From an uncultured Microbacterium sp. (GTDB lineage: Bacteria; Actinomycetota; Actinomycetes; Actinomycetales; Microbacteriaceae): a DNA stretch of 64,000 bases. Position numbers and translations under genes: made by a program. The notes below the pieces were generated by a model. That model worked only from the letters and a program-made list of their open reading frames with translations, did no database searches and was not told the DNA's origin. How positions within the stretch are numbered: position 1 is the stretch's first letter; each line of letters opens with the position of its first letter. Shown in pieces: positions 32,609 to 41,002 of this stretch. The DNA lies in NCBI GenBank assembly GCA_913774665.1, contig CAJYHN010000002.1, positions 310,001 through 374,000 of the forward strand. Reading direction: 5' to 3'.

Positions 32609-32648
32609 AGCGGTGCCCGCTCCCGACGAATCGGGAACGGGCACCGCT
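32609..32648 (-). terminator. Terminator of the FrnE-like gene
   Basis: AGCGGTGCCCG-C-TCCCGA pairs with TCGGGA-A-CGGGCACCGCT around a CGAA loop, an 18-bp stem with one mismatch. It lies just past the stop of the oxidoreductase gene (32660) and upstream of the dusB start. Confidence 0.75.
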
Positions 32649-32659
32649 GGGGAGGAGCC

Positions 32660-33343
32660 TCACGCGTCGGCGGTCTCAGCGACCTCGCGACGCTCGCCCC
32701 ACACCTGGCGGGCGATCTGGCTGAACGCTTCGACCGGCTGCGCGCCGCTCACGCCGTACTTGCCGTCGATGACGAAGAAGGGAACGCCGGTGATGCCGAA
32801 CTGGCGGGCCTGCTCCTGGTCGGCGCGGACGGCCGCGCGGAAACGCTGCGACGAGAGGGCCTCGCGGGCCTCGGCCTCGTCGAGACCGACCTCGACCGCG
32901 AGGGCGACGAGGTCGTCGTCGCGACCCACGTGCTTGCCCTCGAGGAAGTACGCCGACATGAGCACCTCGGCGAGCTCGAGCTGCTTGCCGTTCTCCTTCG
33001 CGAAGTGCAGGAGTTCGTGCGCCTTCACGGTATTGGTGTGCTGGAGGATGTCGAAGCGATACGCCAGGCCCGCGTCGGCGGCGACGCCGGTGACGCGGTC
33101 GAGCGTCTCGCGCGCCTGATCGGGCGAGATGCCCTTGTGCTGCGAGAGATAGTCGACCTCTCCCCCGTGGAAGTCCTCGGGGGTGTCGGGCGAGAGCTCG
33201 AACGAGTGGTACTCGATCTCGACGACCGGGGCGTCGTCATCGGCGGCCGTCGCGGCGAGGCCGTTCTCGAGGTTCCGCTTGCCGATGTAGCACCAGGGGC
33301 AGGCGATGTCACTCCACACGTCGATCTTGATGGCATCCGTCAT
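32660..33343 (-). CDS. DsbA-family (FrnE-like) oxidoreductase
   Basis: The 227-residue cytosolic protein has the thioredoxin-fold CPWC redox motif at the N-terminus (VWSDIACPWCYIGKR), an inserted helical domain and the cis-Pro segment GVPFFVIDGKYGVSGAQ. FrnE-type proteins lack a signal peptide and act in polyketide or thiol-disulfide chemistry or in stress response. ATG 33343 is used, since the frame upstream covers the neighbouring gene. It has its own terminator. Substrate unknown. Confidence 0.9.
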   Translation of the reverse strand: MTDAIKIDVWSDIACPWCYIGKRNLENGLAATAADDDAPVVEIEYHSFELSPDTPEDFHGGEVDYLSQHKGISPDQARETLDRVTGVAADAGLAYRFDILQHTNTVKAHELLHFAKENGKQLELAEVLMSAYFLEGKHVGRDDDLVALAVEVGLDEAEAREALSSQRFRAAVRADQEQARQFGITGVPFFVIDGKYGVSGAQPVEAFSQIARQVWGERREVAETADA

Positions 33344-33417
33344 ATCGCGTGCAACTCTCTCGATCGTGGATCTATTCCCCTGACGGCATCCGATCTCCCG
33401 CGCCGGACGACGCGGCG

Positions 33418-34218
33418 CTACGGCACCGCGGGCCCGGTGTAGTCGGCGAGCAGCGGAGGGGGCAGGGGGCCCTTGATGCGTCGGCCCGACCCGGTCTCCT
33501 CCCACGCGTGGGCGAGGATGCCGACGGATCGCGCGAGAACGAAGAGCCCCCGTGCGAGTTCGGGCTCGACGCCCAGCTCCGCGTAGACGATCGCCGAGAC
33601 GCCGTCGATGTTCATCGGCACTCCGCGAGAGGCCAGCGCCTCTTCGAGGGCGAGACCCGCGCGCAGGTGGTCGCCGGAGACGGCCCCGGATGCCACGGCA
33701 TCCTGCACCAGGATCAGGAGCGGATCGCGCCGCGGGTCGACGGGGTGGAATCGATGCCCGAACCCCGGCACGAAGGACTTCCGCGCGCGGTGCTGTGCGA
33801 GCTCGTCGGCGGCGAGATCGGCGAGGGGACGCCCCTCGTCGAGGTGAGCTCGAACCATGCGGTTCAGTATGGTCACGCACTGCTGACCGGCTCCGCCGTG
33901 CGTGTCGCCGAGCACGTTGATGCCGTTCGCCATCGCCGAGTTGATGCCGACGCCGCAGGTGGCGGCCATCCGCGCACTCGCGATCGACGGCGCCTGGGGT
34001 CCGTGGTCGACGCTCGCTACGAGCGTCGCCTCGAGCAGGCGTCCGCGCCGCGGGTCGAGATCCTCGCCGGTGACCATCAACCAGATGGTCTCGACGAACC
34101 CCGCGGTGCCGATCAGATCCTGCACGGGTCGACCGCGGAACGCGATCTCGCCGGGCTGGATGCGCGTGATGGCGGTCGCCCACCACGCCGTGACGGGGGC
34201 CAGCTGATCGTCGCTCAT
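33418..34218 (-). CDS. Citryl-CoA lyase-like (citrate synthase fold) protein
   Basis: The 266-residue protein has the citrate-synthase-type catalytic triad His107 (GDTHGGAG), His155 (PGFGHRFH) and Asp205 (NIDG), but is far shorter than citrate synthase, like the citryl-CoA lyase domain of ATP-citrate lyase. It would cleave or form a citryl-CoA-type thioester, giving acetyl-CoA (or propionyl-CoA) and a 2-oxoacid. Its start overlaps the CaiB gene stop by 4 bp (ATGA). With the CoA-transferase and TctABC it forms one leftward operon. The real acyl substrate is not known. Confidence 0.8.
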   Translation of the reverse strand: MSDDQLAPVTAWWATAITRIQPGEIAFRGRPVQDLIGTAGFVETIWLMVTGEDLDPRRGRLLEATLVASVDHGPQAPSIASARMAATCGVGINSAMANGINVLGDTHGGAGQQCVTILNRMVRAHLDEGRPLADLAADELAQHRARKSFVPGFGHRFHPVDPRRDPLLILVQDAVASGAVSGDHLRAGLALEEALASRGVPMNIDGVSAIVYAELGVEPELARGLFVLARSVGILAHAWEETGSGRRIKGPLPPPLLADYTGPAVP

Positions 34219-35435
34219 ACGGCGCCTTCTTCGTGCAGGGTGGCGATCTCGTCGGCGCTGTAGCCGAGCGTCGCCAGGATCTCGTCGGTGTGCTCGCCGA
34301 GCAGCGGCGGAGCGAGGCGGGGAGCGGAGGGGGCCCCGTCGATCCGGATGCCGTTGCCCAGAACGCGCAGGGGTTCGTCGCTGCCGCCGCCCGGGAAAGG
34401 CAGTTCGTGCACGAGTCCGCGTTCACGGATCTGGGGGCTGCGCAGCATCTCGTCGACGCGGAGGACGGCCGCCGCCGGCACGCCGGCCGAGCTCAGTACG
34501 TCTTCCCACTCCGATGCCGGTCGCGCCGCCAGTGCCGTCTCGAGCTCGTCTGTGAGCGCCGCTCGGTGGGTCTTTCGGCTCTCACGTTCAGCGAAACGAG
34601 CGTCGGCGACGAGCTCGGGCCGACCCACGAGGGCGCACAGCAGCTCGAACTGCTCCTGCTTGTTCGCGGCGATGTTGAGCATGCCGTCAGCGGTCGCGAA
34701 GGCCCCCGACGGCGCGGCCGTGCCGTTGTCGTTGCCCAACGGGCGCGGCTCGTGACCGTCGACGAGCAGGTTCGACACCACCCAGCCCATCGCGGTGACC
34801 GCGGTCTCGAGCATCGACACGTCGATGACCGTGCCGATTCCGGTGCGGGCGCGACCGGCCAGGGCGCTCGAGATCGCGAACGCGGCCGCGAGCCCGCCGA
34901 TCGTGTCGGCCAGCGGGAAGCCCGCGCGCAACGGCCCCGTCTCATCGGTGCCGGTCACGCTCATCATCCCGGAGTACCCCTGGATGATCTGGTCGTACGC
35001 CGGTTTGGTGCGCATCGGACCGGTCTGACCGAACCCCGACACCTGGCAGAGGATGAGGCGCGAGTTCAGCGCGCGCAGGGCGTCCCACCCGAACCCCAGC
35101 CGCTCGAGAACGCCCGGGCGGAAGTTCTCGACCAGGACGTCGGCTGTCGCCACCAGGCGCCGCAGGGCGTCGGCGCCGCGCGGCGTCTTCAGATCGAGCG
35201 TGATCGAGCGTTTCTGCGCATTCTGCGCCAGGAACGAGATGCCCAGCAGCTGGGCATTCAGCTCGGCGGACGTCCCGAGGCGGCGGGCCAGGTCGCCGCC
35301 GTCGGGGGTCTCCACCTTGATGACGTCGGCTCCCATCAGCGCCAGTTGATAGGCCGCGTAGGGCCCGGCCAGCACATTGGTCAGGTCGAGGACGGTCACC
35401 CCCGAGAGGGGGCCCGGCACCGTGGCATCCGTCAT
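34215..35435 (-). CDS. CaiB/BaiF-family CoA-transferase
   Basis: The 406-residue enzyme belongs to the family III CoA-transferases: VTVLDLTNVLAGPYAAYQLA, GADVIKVETPDGGDLARR, DLKTPRGADAL, VLVENFRPGVLERLG and the GFGQTGP segment. These enzymes move CoA between carboxylic acids. Here it probably activates the acid imported by TctABC so that the following lyase can split it. The start overlaps tctA's stop (ATGA) and the stop overlaps the lyase start, so the genes are coupled. Confidence 0.9.
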   Translation of the reverse strand: MTDATVPGPLSGVTVLDLTNVLAGPYAAYQLALMGADVIKVETPDGGDLARRLGTSAELNAQLLGISFLAQNAQKRSITLDLKTPRGADALRRLVATADVLVENFRPGVLERLGFGWDALRALNSRLILCQVSGFGQTGPMRTKPAYDQIIQGYSGMMSVTGTDETGPLRAGFPLADTIGGLAAAFAISSALAGRARTGIGTVIDVSMLETAVTAMGWVVSNLLVDGHEPRPLGNDNGTAAPSGAFATADGMLNIAANKQEQFELLCALVGRPELVADARFAERESRKTHRAALTDELETALAARPASEWEDVLSSAGVPAAAVLRVDEMLRSPQIRERGLVHELPFPGGGSDEPLRVLGNGIRIDGAPSAPRLAPPLLGEHTDEILATLGYSADEIATLHEEGAV

Positions 35436-36943
35436 GCGGCGACCCTCTGCTTACGCGCCGCACGCACCCGGGTGAAGAGGACGCCCACGATGGCGAGGGC
35501 GAGCACTGCGTACAGCGTGATCGAGATGGGGCTCGACACCAGGATGCCGGCGTCGCCCTCGCTGACCGCCATGGCGCGGCGGTACTCGGTTTCGGCCAGC
35601 GGGCCGAGGATGATCGCGATGAGCATGGGGGCCACCGGCAGCCCGTAGCGGCGCATGAGGAAGCCGAGCAGACCCACGGCGAGCACGAGCACGAGGTCGA
35701 GGATCTTGCTGCTGGTGGCGTAGACGCCCAGCATCGCGAACACCGTGATCCCGGCGTAAAGGTAGTGCTTCGGCACCTTGAGCAGCTTCGCCCACAGGGG
35801 TGCGAACGGCAGGTTGAGGATGAGCAGCACGACCATCCCGACGAAGAAGCTCGCCAGCAGCGCCCAGACCAGATCGGGCGCCCGCTCGAACAGCAGCGGT
35901 CCCGGCTGCAGACCGTACTGGCGGAAGGCCGCCAGCAGGATCGCGGCCGTCGCCGAGGTTGGCAGTCCCAGGGCGAGGAGCGCGCCCATCGCCGTGCCGG
36001 CGGTGGCGTTTCCGGCGGCCTCGGGCCCGGCGACGCCCTGGATCGCACCGCGACCGAACATGGGCTTCTTGCGGCGGCCGTCGAGCTTGCGCTCCGTGCC
36101 GTACGCCAGGAACGTCGGCACCTCCGAGCCGCCGACGGGGATGATGCCGAACGGTACGCCGATCGCCGTGCCGCGCAGCCACGCGGGCAGCGCCTGGCGG
36201 AGCTCGCGGAACGACAGCCACAGGCGTCCGCTCGAGGCCAGCAGCTTCGTGTCGTCGGGGGTGCCACGGCGGCCGGCGACGCTGAAGACCTCGCCGAGCG
36301 CCAGGAGACCGACCGTGATGACCACGATGTCGATGCCGTCGAACAACTCCGGAAGGCCGAAGGTGAACCGGGACGCGCCCGACGCTCCGTCGATGCCGAC
36401 GACCGAGATCGCGAGGCCGATCGCGAGGGCCGCCAGACCACGCAGCACCGAATCGGTGACGACGGCCGAGATCGCGACGAACGCGAAGACCGCGAGGGCG
36501 AGGTATTCGGCGGGTCCGAAGAGGGTCGCCAGCTCCGCGAGCCGCGGGGCGAAGAACACCACGAGGATCGAGGCGATGATGCCGCCGATGAAGGCGCCGA
36601 TCGCCGAGGTCGCGAGAGCCTGCGCGGCGCGCCCGCTCTTGGCCATGCGATGACCCTCGATGGAGCCGGCGATCGCGGTGCTGTTGCCGGGGGTGTTCAT
36701 GAGGATGCCGGCGATCGAGTCGCCGAAGAGTCCACCGAACAGCACGCCGGCGAACATGATGAACGCGCCGATCGGGTCGAGCGAGAACGTGACGGGGAGC
36801 AGCAGCGCGACCGCCATCGCCGAGCCGAGGCCCGGAAGGACTCCGACCGCGGTGCCGAGGACGGCGCCGATGAGCACCCACAGCATGTTGATGGGGGTGA
36901 GGACGACGGCGAAGCCCTCCCCCAGGTTGACCAGCGCATCCAT
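35432..36943 (-). CDS. tctA: Tripartite tricarboxylate transporter, large permease (TctA)
   Basis: The 503-residue protein has about 12 transmembrane segments and the TctA motifs GVLPGLGSAMAVALLLPVTF, FGGLFGDSIAGILMNTPGNS (in the first half) and EAAGNATAGTAMGALLALGLP (in part) in the second half. It forms the sodium- or proton-driven channel subunit with TctB. ATG 36943 is used; the frame above belongs to tctB antisense or other frame. Start and stop both overlap neighbours by 4 bp or less, so the operon tctC-tctB-tctA-CaiB-lyase is tightly coupled. Confidence 0.92.
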   Translation of the reverse strand: MDALVNLGEGFAVVLTPINMLWVLIGAVLGTAVGVLPGLGSAMAVALLLPVTFSLDPIGAFIMFAGVLFGGLFGDSIAGILMNTPGNSTAIAGSIEGHRMAKSGRAAQALATSAIGAFIGGIIASILVVFFAPRLAELATLFGPAEYLALAVFAFVAISAVVTDSVLRGLAALAIGLAISVVGIDGASGASRFTFGLPELFDGIDIVVITVGLLALGEVFSVAGRRGTPDDTKLLASSGRLWLSFRELRQALPAWLRGTAIGVPFGIIPVGGSEVPTFLAYGTERKLDGRRKKPMFGRGAIQGVAGPEAAGNATAGTAMGALLALGLPTSATAAILLAAFRQYGLQPGPLLFERAPDLVWALLASFFVGMVVLLILNLPFAPLWAKLLKVPKHYLYAGITVFAMLGVYATSSKILDLVLVLAVGLLGFLMRRYGLPVAPMLIAIILGPLAETEYRRAMAVSEGDAGILVSSPISITLYAVLALAIVGVLFTRVRAARKQRVAA

Positions 36944-37554
36944 CAGAAGAGTCCCTCCAGGATTCCGGGCGGCAGGTTGAGTCCGAGACCACCGGAGAAG
37001 GCGATCTGCACGATGGCGGAGATCGCCAGCGAGAGGAAGATGTCGAAGATCGGGCGGCGGCTGCCGAGCGATCGGGCGATGCCCCAGAACAGGAAGGCGC
37101 CCGAGAGCAGCCATCCGAGCGGGGTGAGCGCGGCGATGAAGACGATGACCGTGCCGACGGCGCCGGCCAGGGCCCAGAGATTACTGCGCGGACGCACCGC
37201 GGGGGCTTCCGGCTCGCGCCCCTCGACGGCCGCGATGAGCGCCTCGTCATCGATGGCCGCCTCACTCTCGGGCGCGGCGCGGTCGGCGACCTCGACCGGC
37301 TCGGGCCGACGGAGCACATCGAGCGCCAGGAGCACGGCCAGGATGATCACCGCGGCGGCGATGATCGCCGGGAACAGCCGCGGACCCGGGGGCGCGGTGT
37401 TCGCCGGCACCGTCATGGTGAGCGTGCCGACAATGAGACCGATCCCGACGAGCAGCATGATCGCGGGCACCACGAGTCCGGTGCGACGGCGCCAGAATCC
37501 GTCGGAGGCGCGGCCGCGATGCGTGCGCGGGATGGTGGGGATGACGCCGCTCAC
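36943..37554 (-). CDS. tctB: Tripartite tricarboxylate transporter, small permease (TctB)
   Basis: The 203-residue protein has four transmembrane segments (about 21-40, 51-70, 125-155, 165-190) separated by an unusually long acidic loop (EVADRAAPESEAAIDDEALI, about 80-105). TctB is small and poorly conserved, and the assignment comes mainly from position between tctC and tctA. GTG 37554, overlapping the stop of tctC (GTGA), is chosen; the longer frame reads over tctC. Confidence 0.85.
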   Translation of the reverse strand: MSGVIPTIPRTHRGRASDGFWRRRTGLVVPAIMLLVGIGLIVGTLTMTVPANTAPPGPRLFPAIIAAAVIILAVLLALDVLRRPEPVEVADRAAPESEAAIDDEALIAAVEGREPEAPAVRPRSNLWALAGAVGTVIVFIAALTPLGWLLSGAFLFWGIARSLGSRRPIFDIFLSLAISAIVQIAFSGGLGLNLPPGILEGLF

Positions 37555-38537
37555 AGGCCCAGCTCCTCGATGATGGCGTCGACGCGCGCTTGGTCTTCTT
37601 CGATGAAGGTCGCGAACTCCGTGCCGGTCAGCAGCGCGTCGCGCCAGCGATTGCGATCGAGCACCTCTTTCCACTCGGGGGTGGCGGCCATCTGCTCGAC
37701 GATGGCGACGAGCTCGTCGCGGTGGTCGTCAGTGATGCCGGGTGGGGCGACCAGTCCACGCCAGTTCGGCAGGTTCACGTCGACGCCCTGCTCGATGAAG
37801 GTGGGGATGTCGATGCCGGGCACCGGCTCCTCGGCCGAGACGGCCAGGGCGCGCAGGCGGCCCGCCTCGATCTGGTCGCTGAAGTCGTTGTACCCACTCA
37901 CGCCGACCGCGACCGTGTTCGACAGCAGGGCGGTGAGCACCTCGCCGCCACCGGCGTACGAGACGTAGTTGAGCTCGGCCGGGTCGATACCGGCGGCCTT
38001 CGCGGTCAGGCCCGTGAGCAAGTGGTCGGTGCCTCCGATGCCGCCGCCGCCGACGGCCTGACCGTGCGGGTCCTCGCGCCAGGCCCGCACGAAGTCGTCG
38101 AGCGTCTGGAAGGGTGACTCCGCGGGAACGATGAAGACGATGTAGTCCTCGGCGAGCCGGGCGATCGGGGTGGTGTCGGCTAGGCTCGCGGTCGAACCGT
38201 TGGCGGTGATCGCGCCCTCCATGACGGTGCCCGTCATCATCAGGTTCGTCGGATCGGCGCCGAGCTGGACGAATTGGCCGAGGCCGATCGTGCCGCCCGC
38301 GCCGGGCACGTTGACCACCTGCACGTTGTTGACGACCGAGGTCGAGCGCAGGACCTGCTGCGATTCGCGAGACGCGAGGTCCCACCCGCCGCCGGGCGCG
38401 GCCGGGGCCATGATGGTCAGTTTGGTCCGGGGGTCGGCTCCCGCGCTCGAGCCGCTGGCGTTCACCGCCGCCACGCCGACGAGGGCGGCGGTGGCAGCGA
38501 TCCCGAGCGCGTTCCATAGGACGCGTCTGGTTCTCAC
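37551..38537 (-). CDS. tctC: Tripartite tricarboxylate transporter, substrate-binding protein (TctC)
   Basis: The 328-residue secreted protein has a signal peptide (about 1-30, no clear lipobox) and the TctC/BugD pattern: TIMAPAAPGGGWDLASRE, VNVPGAGGTIGLGQFV, LTGLTAKAAGIDPAELNYVS in part, YAGGGEVLTALLSN and GVSGYNDFSDQIEAGRLRAL. It binds the carboxylate outside the membrane and delivers it to TctAB. It is the first gene of the leftward operon, divergent from the IclR regulator across a 119-bp region with a palindrome. Confidence 0.93.
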   Translation of the reverse strand: MRTRRVLWNALGIAATAALVGVAAVNASGSSAGADPRTKLTIMAPAAPGGGWDLASRESQQVLRSTSVVNNVQVVNVPGAGGTIGLGQFVQLGADPTNLMMTGTVMEGAITANGSTASLADTTPIARLAEDYIVFIVPAESPFQTLDDFVRAWREDPHGQAVGGGGIGGTDHLLTGLTAKAAGIDPAELNYVSYAGGGEVLTALLSNTVAVGVSGYNDFSDQIEAGRLRALAVSAEEPVPGIDIPTFIEQGVDVNLPNWRGLVAPPGITDDHRDELVAIVEQMAATPEWKEVLDRNRWRDALLTGTEFATFIEEDQARVDAIIEELGL

Positions 38538-38574
38538 GTCGTCACTCCTTCGTGATGAGGTTCGGAACCGGTGT

Positions 38575-38606
38575 CCGTCTGGTGGACTCCGGCGTCCACC
38601 TGACGG
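38575..38606. promoter_or_regulatory. IclR-type palindromic operator between tctC and the regulator
   Basis: The arms CCGTCTGGTGGAC (38575-38587) and GTCCACCTGACGG (38594-38606) match at 12 of 13 positions around TCCGGC. IclR-family operators are long palindromes of this kind. The site lies 38 bp upstream of the tctC start and 51 bp upstream of the iclR-like start, so it can control both directions. Confidence 0.6.
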
Positions 38607-38656
38607 TACACTCGTCCTTCGAGACGGCGCAACCGCGGCGCCGCGGGAGGGTGACG

Positions 38657-39454
38657 ATGACGACGACCATCGGGAGCCGCGATGACTCGACCGCCGAGAG
38701 CAGCGGCGTTCGCGCCGTCTCGCGCGCCTTCGAGGTGCTGCAGAGCTTCACGGCCGACAGGCCCGTGCTGTCGGTCGCCGAGATCGTCCGAGAGAGTGGT
38801 CTGCCCCGCACGACAGTCCTCCGGCTCGTCGACACCCTCGTCGGCGAGCGCATGCTGCGGCACGCGGCCGACGGACGCATCACCGTCGGCGCGCGGCTGA
38901 TCCGTCTCGCGGCCTTCGCCGAGGCGGCGTGGGCCGTGCCCGAAGAGACCGCCGATCGCATGACGCGTCTCGCTCAAGAGACCGGCGAGACCGCGAGTCT
39001 CTACGTGCGCAGCGGCATGCGCCGCGTGGCCGTCGCGCAGTCGCCGAGCCCCTACTCGCTGCGCCACGTCGTGCAGGTCGGCGACGAGATGCCCTTGCTG
39101 GCCGGTGCTTCGTCCGCTCTGCTGGTCGCGGCGAGTGGTCCGGATGCCGTGGAGCAGGTGCTCGCGTCGACCCCGATCGATCATCTCTCCGACGTCGAGG
39201 TCGCGGCCTTCCGCCAGGCCGTCGCCGCGGCGGCCCGCGACCGTCATGCCGTGTCCCACGGGGCGCGAGAGCCCGGCAACAGCGGCGTCGCGGTGATCGT
39301 GCGCGACGGCGACGATCGTCGACCCGCCGTGGTCCTCGGCCTCGGCGGGCCCACGGCCCGTTTCACCGAGGAGCGCGTCGACGTCTTCCTCGCTGCCCTC
39401 GAGGCCGCGGCATCCGATCTCCGGCACACCGGTCTGCCGCCGGCACTCGACTGA
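38657..39454 (+). CDS. IclR-family transcriptional regulator
   Basis: The 265-residue protein has the N-terminal winged helix (about 16-75: GVRAVSRAFEVLQSF, LSVAEIVRESGLPRTTVLRL) and the C-terminal IclR effector-binding domain (about 85-260: TGETASLYVRSGMRRVAV, LLAGASSALLVAA). ATG 38657, seven bases after GGGAGG, is chosen over earlier ATG/GTG codons. It is divergent from the Tct operon and followed by an aldolase and a dehydrogenase, so it probably senses the imported acid or a product of its cleavage. Confidence 0.9.
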   Translation: MTTTIGSRDDSTAESSGVRAVSRAFEVLQSFTADRPVLSVAEIVRESGLPRTTVLRLVDTLVGERMLRHAADGRITVGARLIRLAAFAEAAWAVPEETADRMTRLAQETGETASLYVRSGMRRVAVAQSPSPYSLRHVVQVGDEMPLLAGASSALLVAASGPDAVEQVLASTPIDHLSDVEVAAFRQAVAAAARDRHAVSHGAREPGNSGVAVIVRDGDDRRPAVVLGLGGPTARFTEERVDVFLAALEAAASDLRHTGLPPALD

Positions 39455-39482
39455 ATCGACCCGACGAGAGGACCGCCCGACG

Positions 39483-40082
39483 ATGAGCACTTCTTCCGAA
39501 ACCGCGGAGTACCCCCCGCCCGGCGCCTACGCCGCCGCCACCATCGGCGACGCGATGGAGCGCTTCGGGGTCGCGCGTGGAATCACTCCCCTGTGGGCAG
39601 GCGCGGTCGTCTCGGGACCCGCGGCCACCGTTCTCACCCGGCCCGGTGACAACAAGGGCGTGCACGCGGCGTTCGAGGTCATCCGCGCCGGCGAGATCCT
39701 CGTGGTCGACGGCGGCGCCGACGACTCGCGCGCCCTGATCGGAGAGCTCGTCGCCGAGAAGGCCAAGGCGCTCGGGGTGGCGGGAATCGTGCTCGACGGG
39801 GCCGCTCGCGATGCGGTCGAACTGCGCGAGGTGGGCGTTGCCGTGTTCGCGCGGGGCGTGACGCCCGCCGGCCCCTGGAAGACCGGCCCCTACCGCTTGG
39901 GCGAGACGGTCGCGCTGGGAGGCGTGCCGGTCGCGCCGGGCGACTGGGTCGTCGGCGACGCCGACGGTGTCGCGGTCGTCCCCCGCGGGCGCATCGCCGA
40001 GGTCACCGCCGCCGCCGACGATCTCGTGCGCGGCGAAGCCGACCGCCGCGCCGCGAACCGCGCCCTGACGCCCCGTGGCTGA
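39483..40082 (+). CDS. RraA-like aldolase/decarboxylase
   Basis: The 199-residue protein has the RraA/HMG-aldolase fold motifs: TIGDAMERFGVARGI, GAVVSGPAATVLTRPGDN, LVVDGGADDSRALIGELVA in part, LDGAARD with the metal-binding Arg-Asp, and GDWVVGDADGVAVVP. Related proteins are 4-hydroxy-4-methyl-2-oxoglutarate aldolases that also decarboxylate oxaloacetate; others only bind RNase E, but that enzyme's partner role is not expected here. It follows the IclR gene by 28 bp and overlaps the dehydrogenase start by 8 bp. Confidence 0.85.
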   Translation: MSTSSETAEYPPPGAYAAATIGDAMERFGVARGITPLWAGAVVSGPAATVLTRPGDNKGVHAAFEVIRAGEILVVDGGADDSRALIGELVAEKAKALGVAGIVLDGAARDAVELREVGVAVFARGVTPAGPWKTGPYRLGETVALGGVPVAPGDWVVGDADGVAVVPRGRIAEVTAAADDLVRGEADRRAANRALTPRG

Positions 40083-40998
40083 GGCGGGGCCGGGGCGACC
40101 TGTCGTCTGGGTCCCGCGAGCGGTGCACGCCGACGCGGTGGCTGAGCTCGAGACGTGGGCCGACGTACGTCGCGGCTGGGGCCCTGAGCGCTCAACCGAA
40201 GATGCTGTCGCGCCGCTCGTGCAGGGCGTCCTCCTGCGCACGGCCCGACTCGATGCGCCGCAGCTGAGCCGCATGCCCAGGTTGCGCATCGTGGCGCGCC
40301 ACGGTGTGGGCACCGACACGGTCGACACCACGTTCGCTCGAGAGCACGGCATCCGGATCACGACCACCCCCGAGGCGAACGTGCTCTCGGTGGCCGAGCA
40401 CGCCGTCGCCCTGTTACTGGCCGTGCGGCGGGGCATCGGCGCCGCGGTGAGCGGTCGCGGCGAACGCGCCGACCTCATCGGCGGCGAGCTCAGCGGCTCG
40501 ACGCTGGGTCTCATCGGCTTCGGGCGGATCGCCCGGCACGTGGCGCGGATCGGGCAGGGCGGGTTCTCGATGCGCGTGCTCGCGTACGACCCGGGTCTGC
40601 GTGACGACGAGGTGCGAGCGGCCGGTGCCGAGCCGCGGTCGCTCGACGATCTGCTCGCCGAGGCGGATGCCGTGAGCGTGCACGTTCCGCTCGTTCCGGC
40701 CACGCGCGGCCTATTGTCCACCGCACAGTTCCGCCGCATGCGCCCGCACGCCGTGGTGCTCAACACCTCGCGTGGGGGCGTCGTCGACGAGGAGGCCCTG
40801 CTCGCAGCCCTCGAGGCCGGCGAGATCGGCGGCGCCGGCCTCGACGTCTCGGAGGTCGAGCCGATGCCGGCCGACCACCCGCTGCGCGATCGCGCCGACG
40901 TCGTCGTGACCCCGCACATCGGCGGTCAGACGCGCGAGGCCATGCGGAGGGTCGCGATGGAGGCGGCCGCCTCGCTGCGCGCGGAACTCGCCCCCTAG
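40075..40998 (+). CDS. D-2-hydroxyacid dehydrogenase
   Basis: The 307-residue enzyme has the NAD-binding site LIGFGRIARHVARIG, the catalytic Arg in NTSRGGVVDEEALL, Glu in LDVSEVEP and His in VVTPHIGGQT. It would interconvert a D-2-hydroxyacid and a 2-oxoacid with NAD(P)H. The GTG at 40075 overlaps the RraA-like stop by 8 bp, so they are translated together. In this cluster it could reduce or oxidise the 2-oxoacid released by lyase and aldolase steps. The exact substrate is open. Confidence 0.9.
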   Translation: MAEAGPGRPVVWVPRAVHADAVAELETWADVRRGWGPERSTEDAVAPLVQGVLLRTARLDAPQLSRMPRLRIVARHGVGTDTVDTTFAREHGIRITTTPEANVLSVAEHAVALLLAVRRGIGAAVSGRGERADLIGGELSGSTLGLIGFGRIARHVARIGQGGFSMRVLAYDPGLRDDEVRAAGAEPRSLDDLLAEADAVSVHVPLVPATRGLLSTAQFRRMRPHAVVLNTSRGGVVDEEALLAALEAGEIGGAGLDVSEVEPMPADHPLRDRADVVVTPHIGGQTREAMRRVAMEAAASLRAELAP

Positions 40999-41002
40999 AA
41001 CC

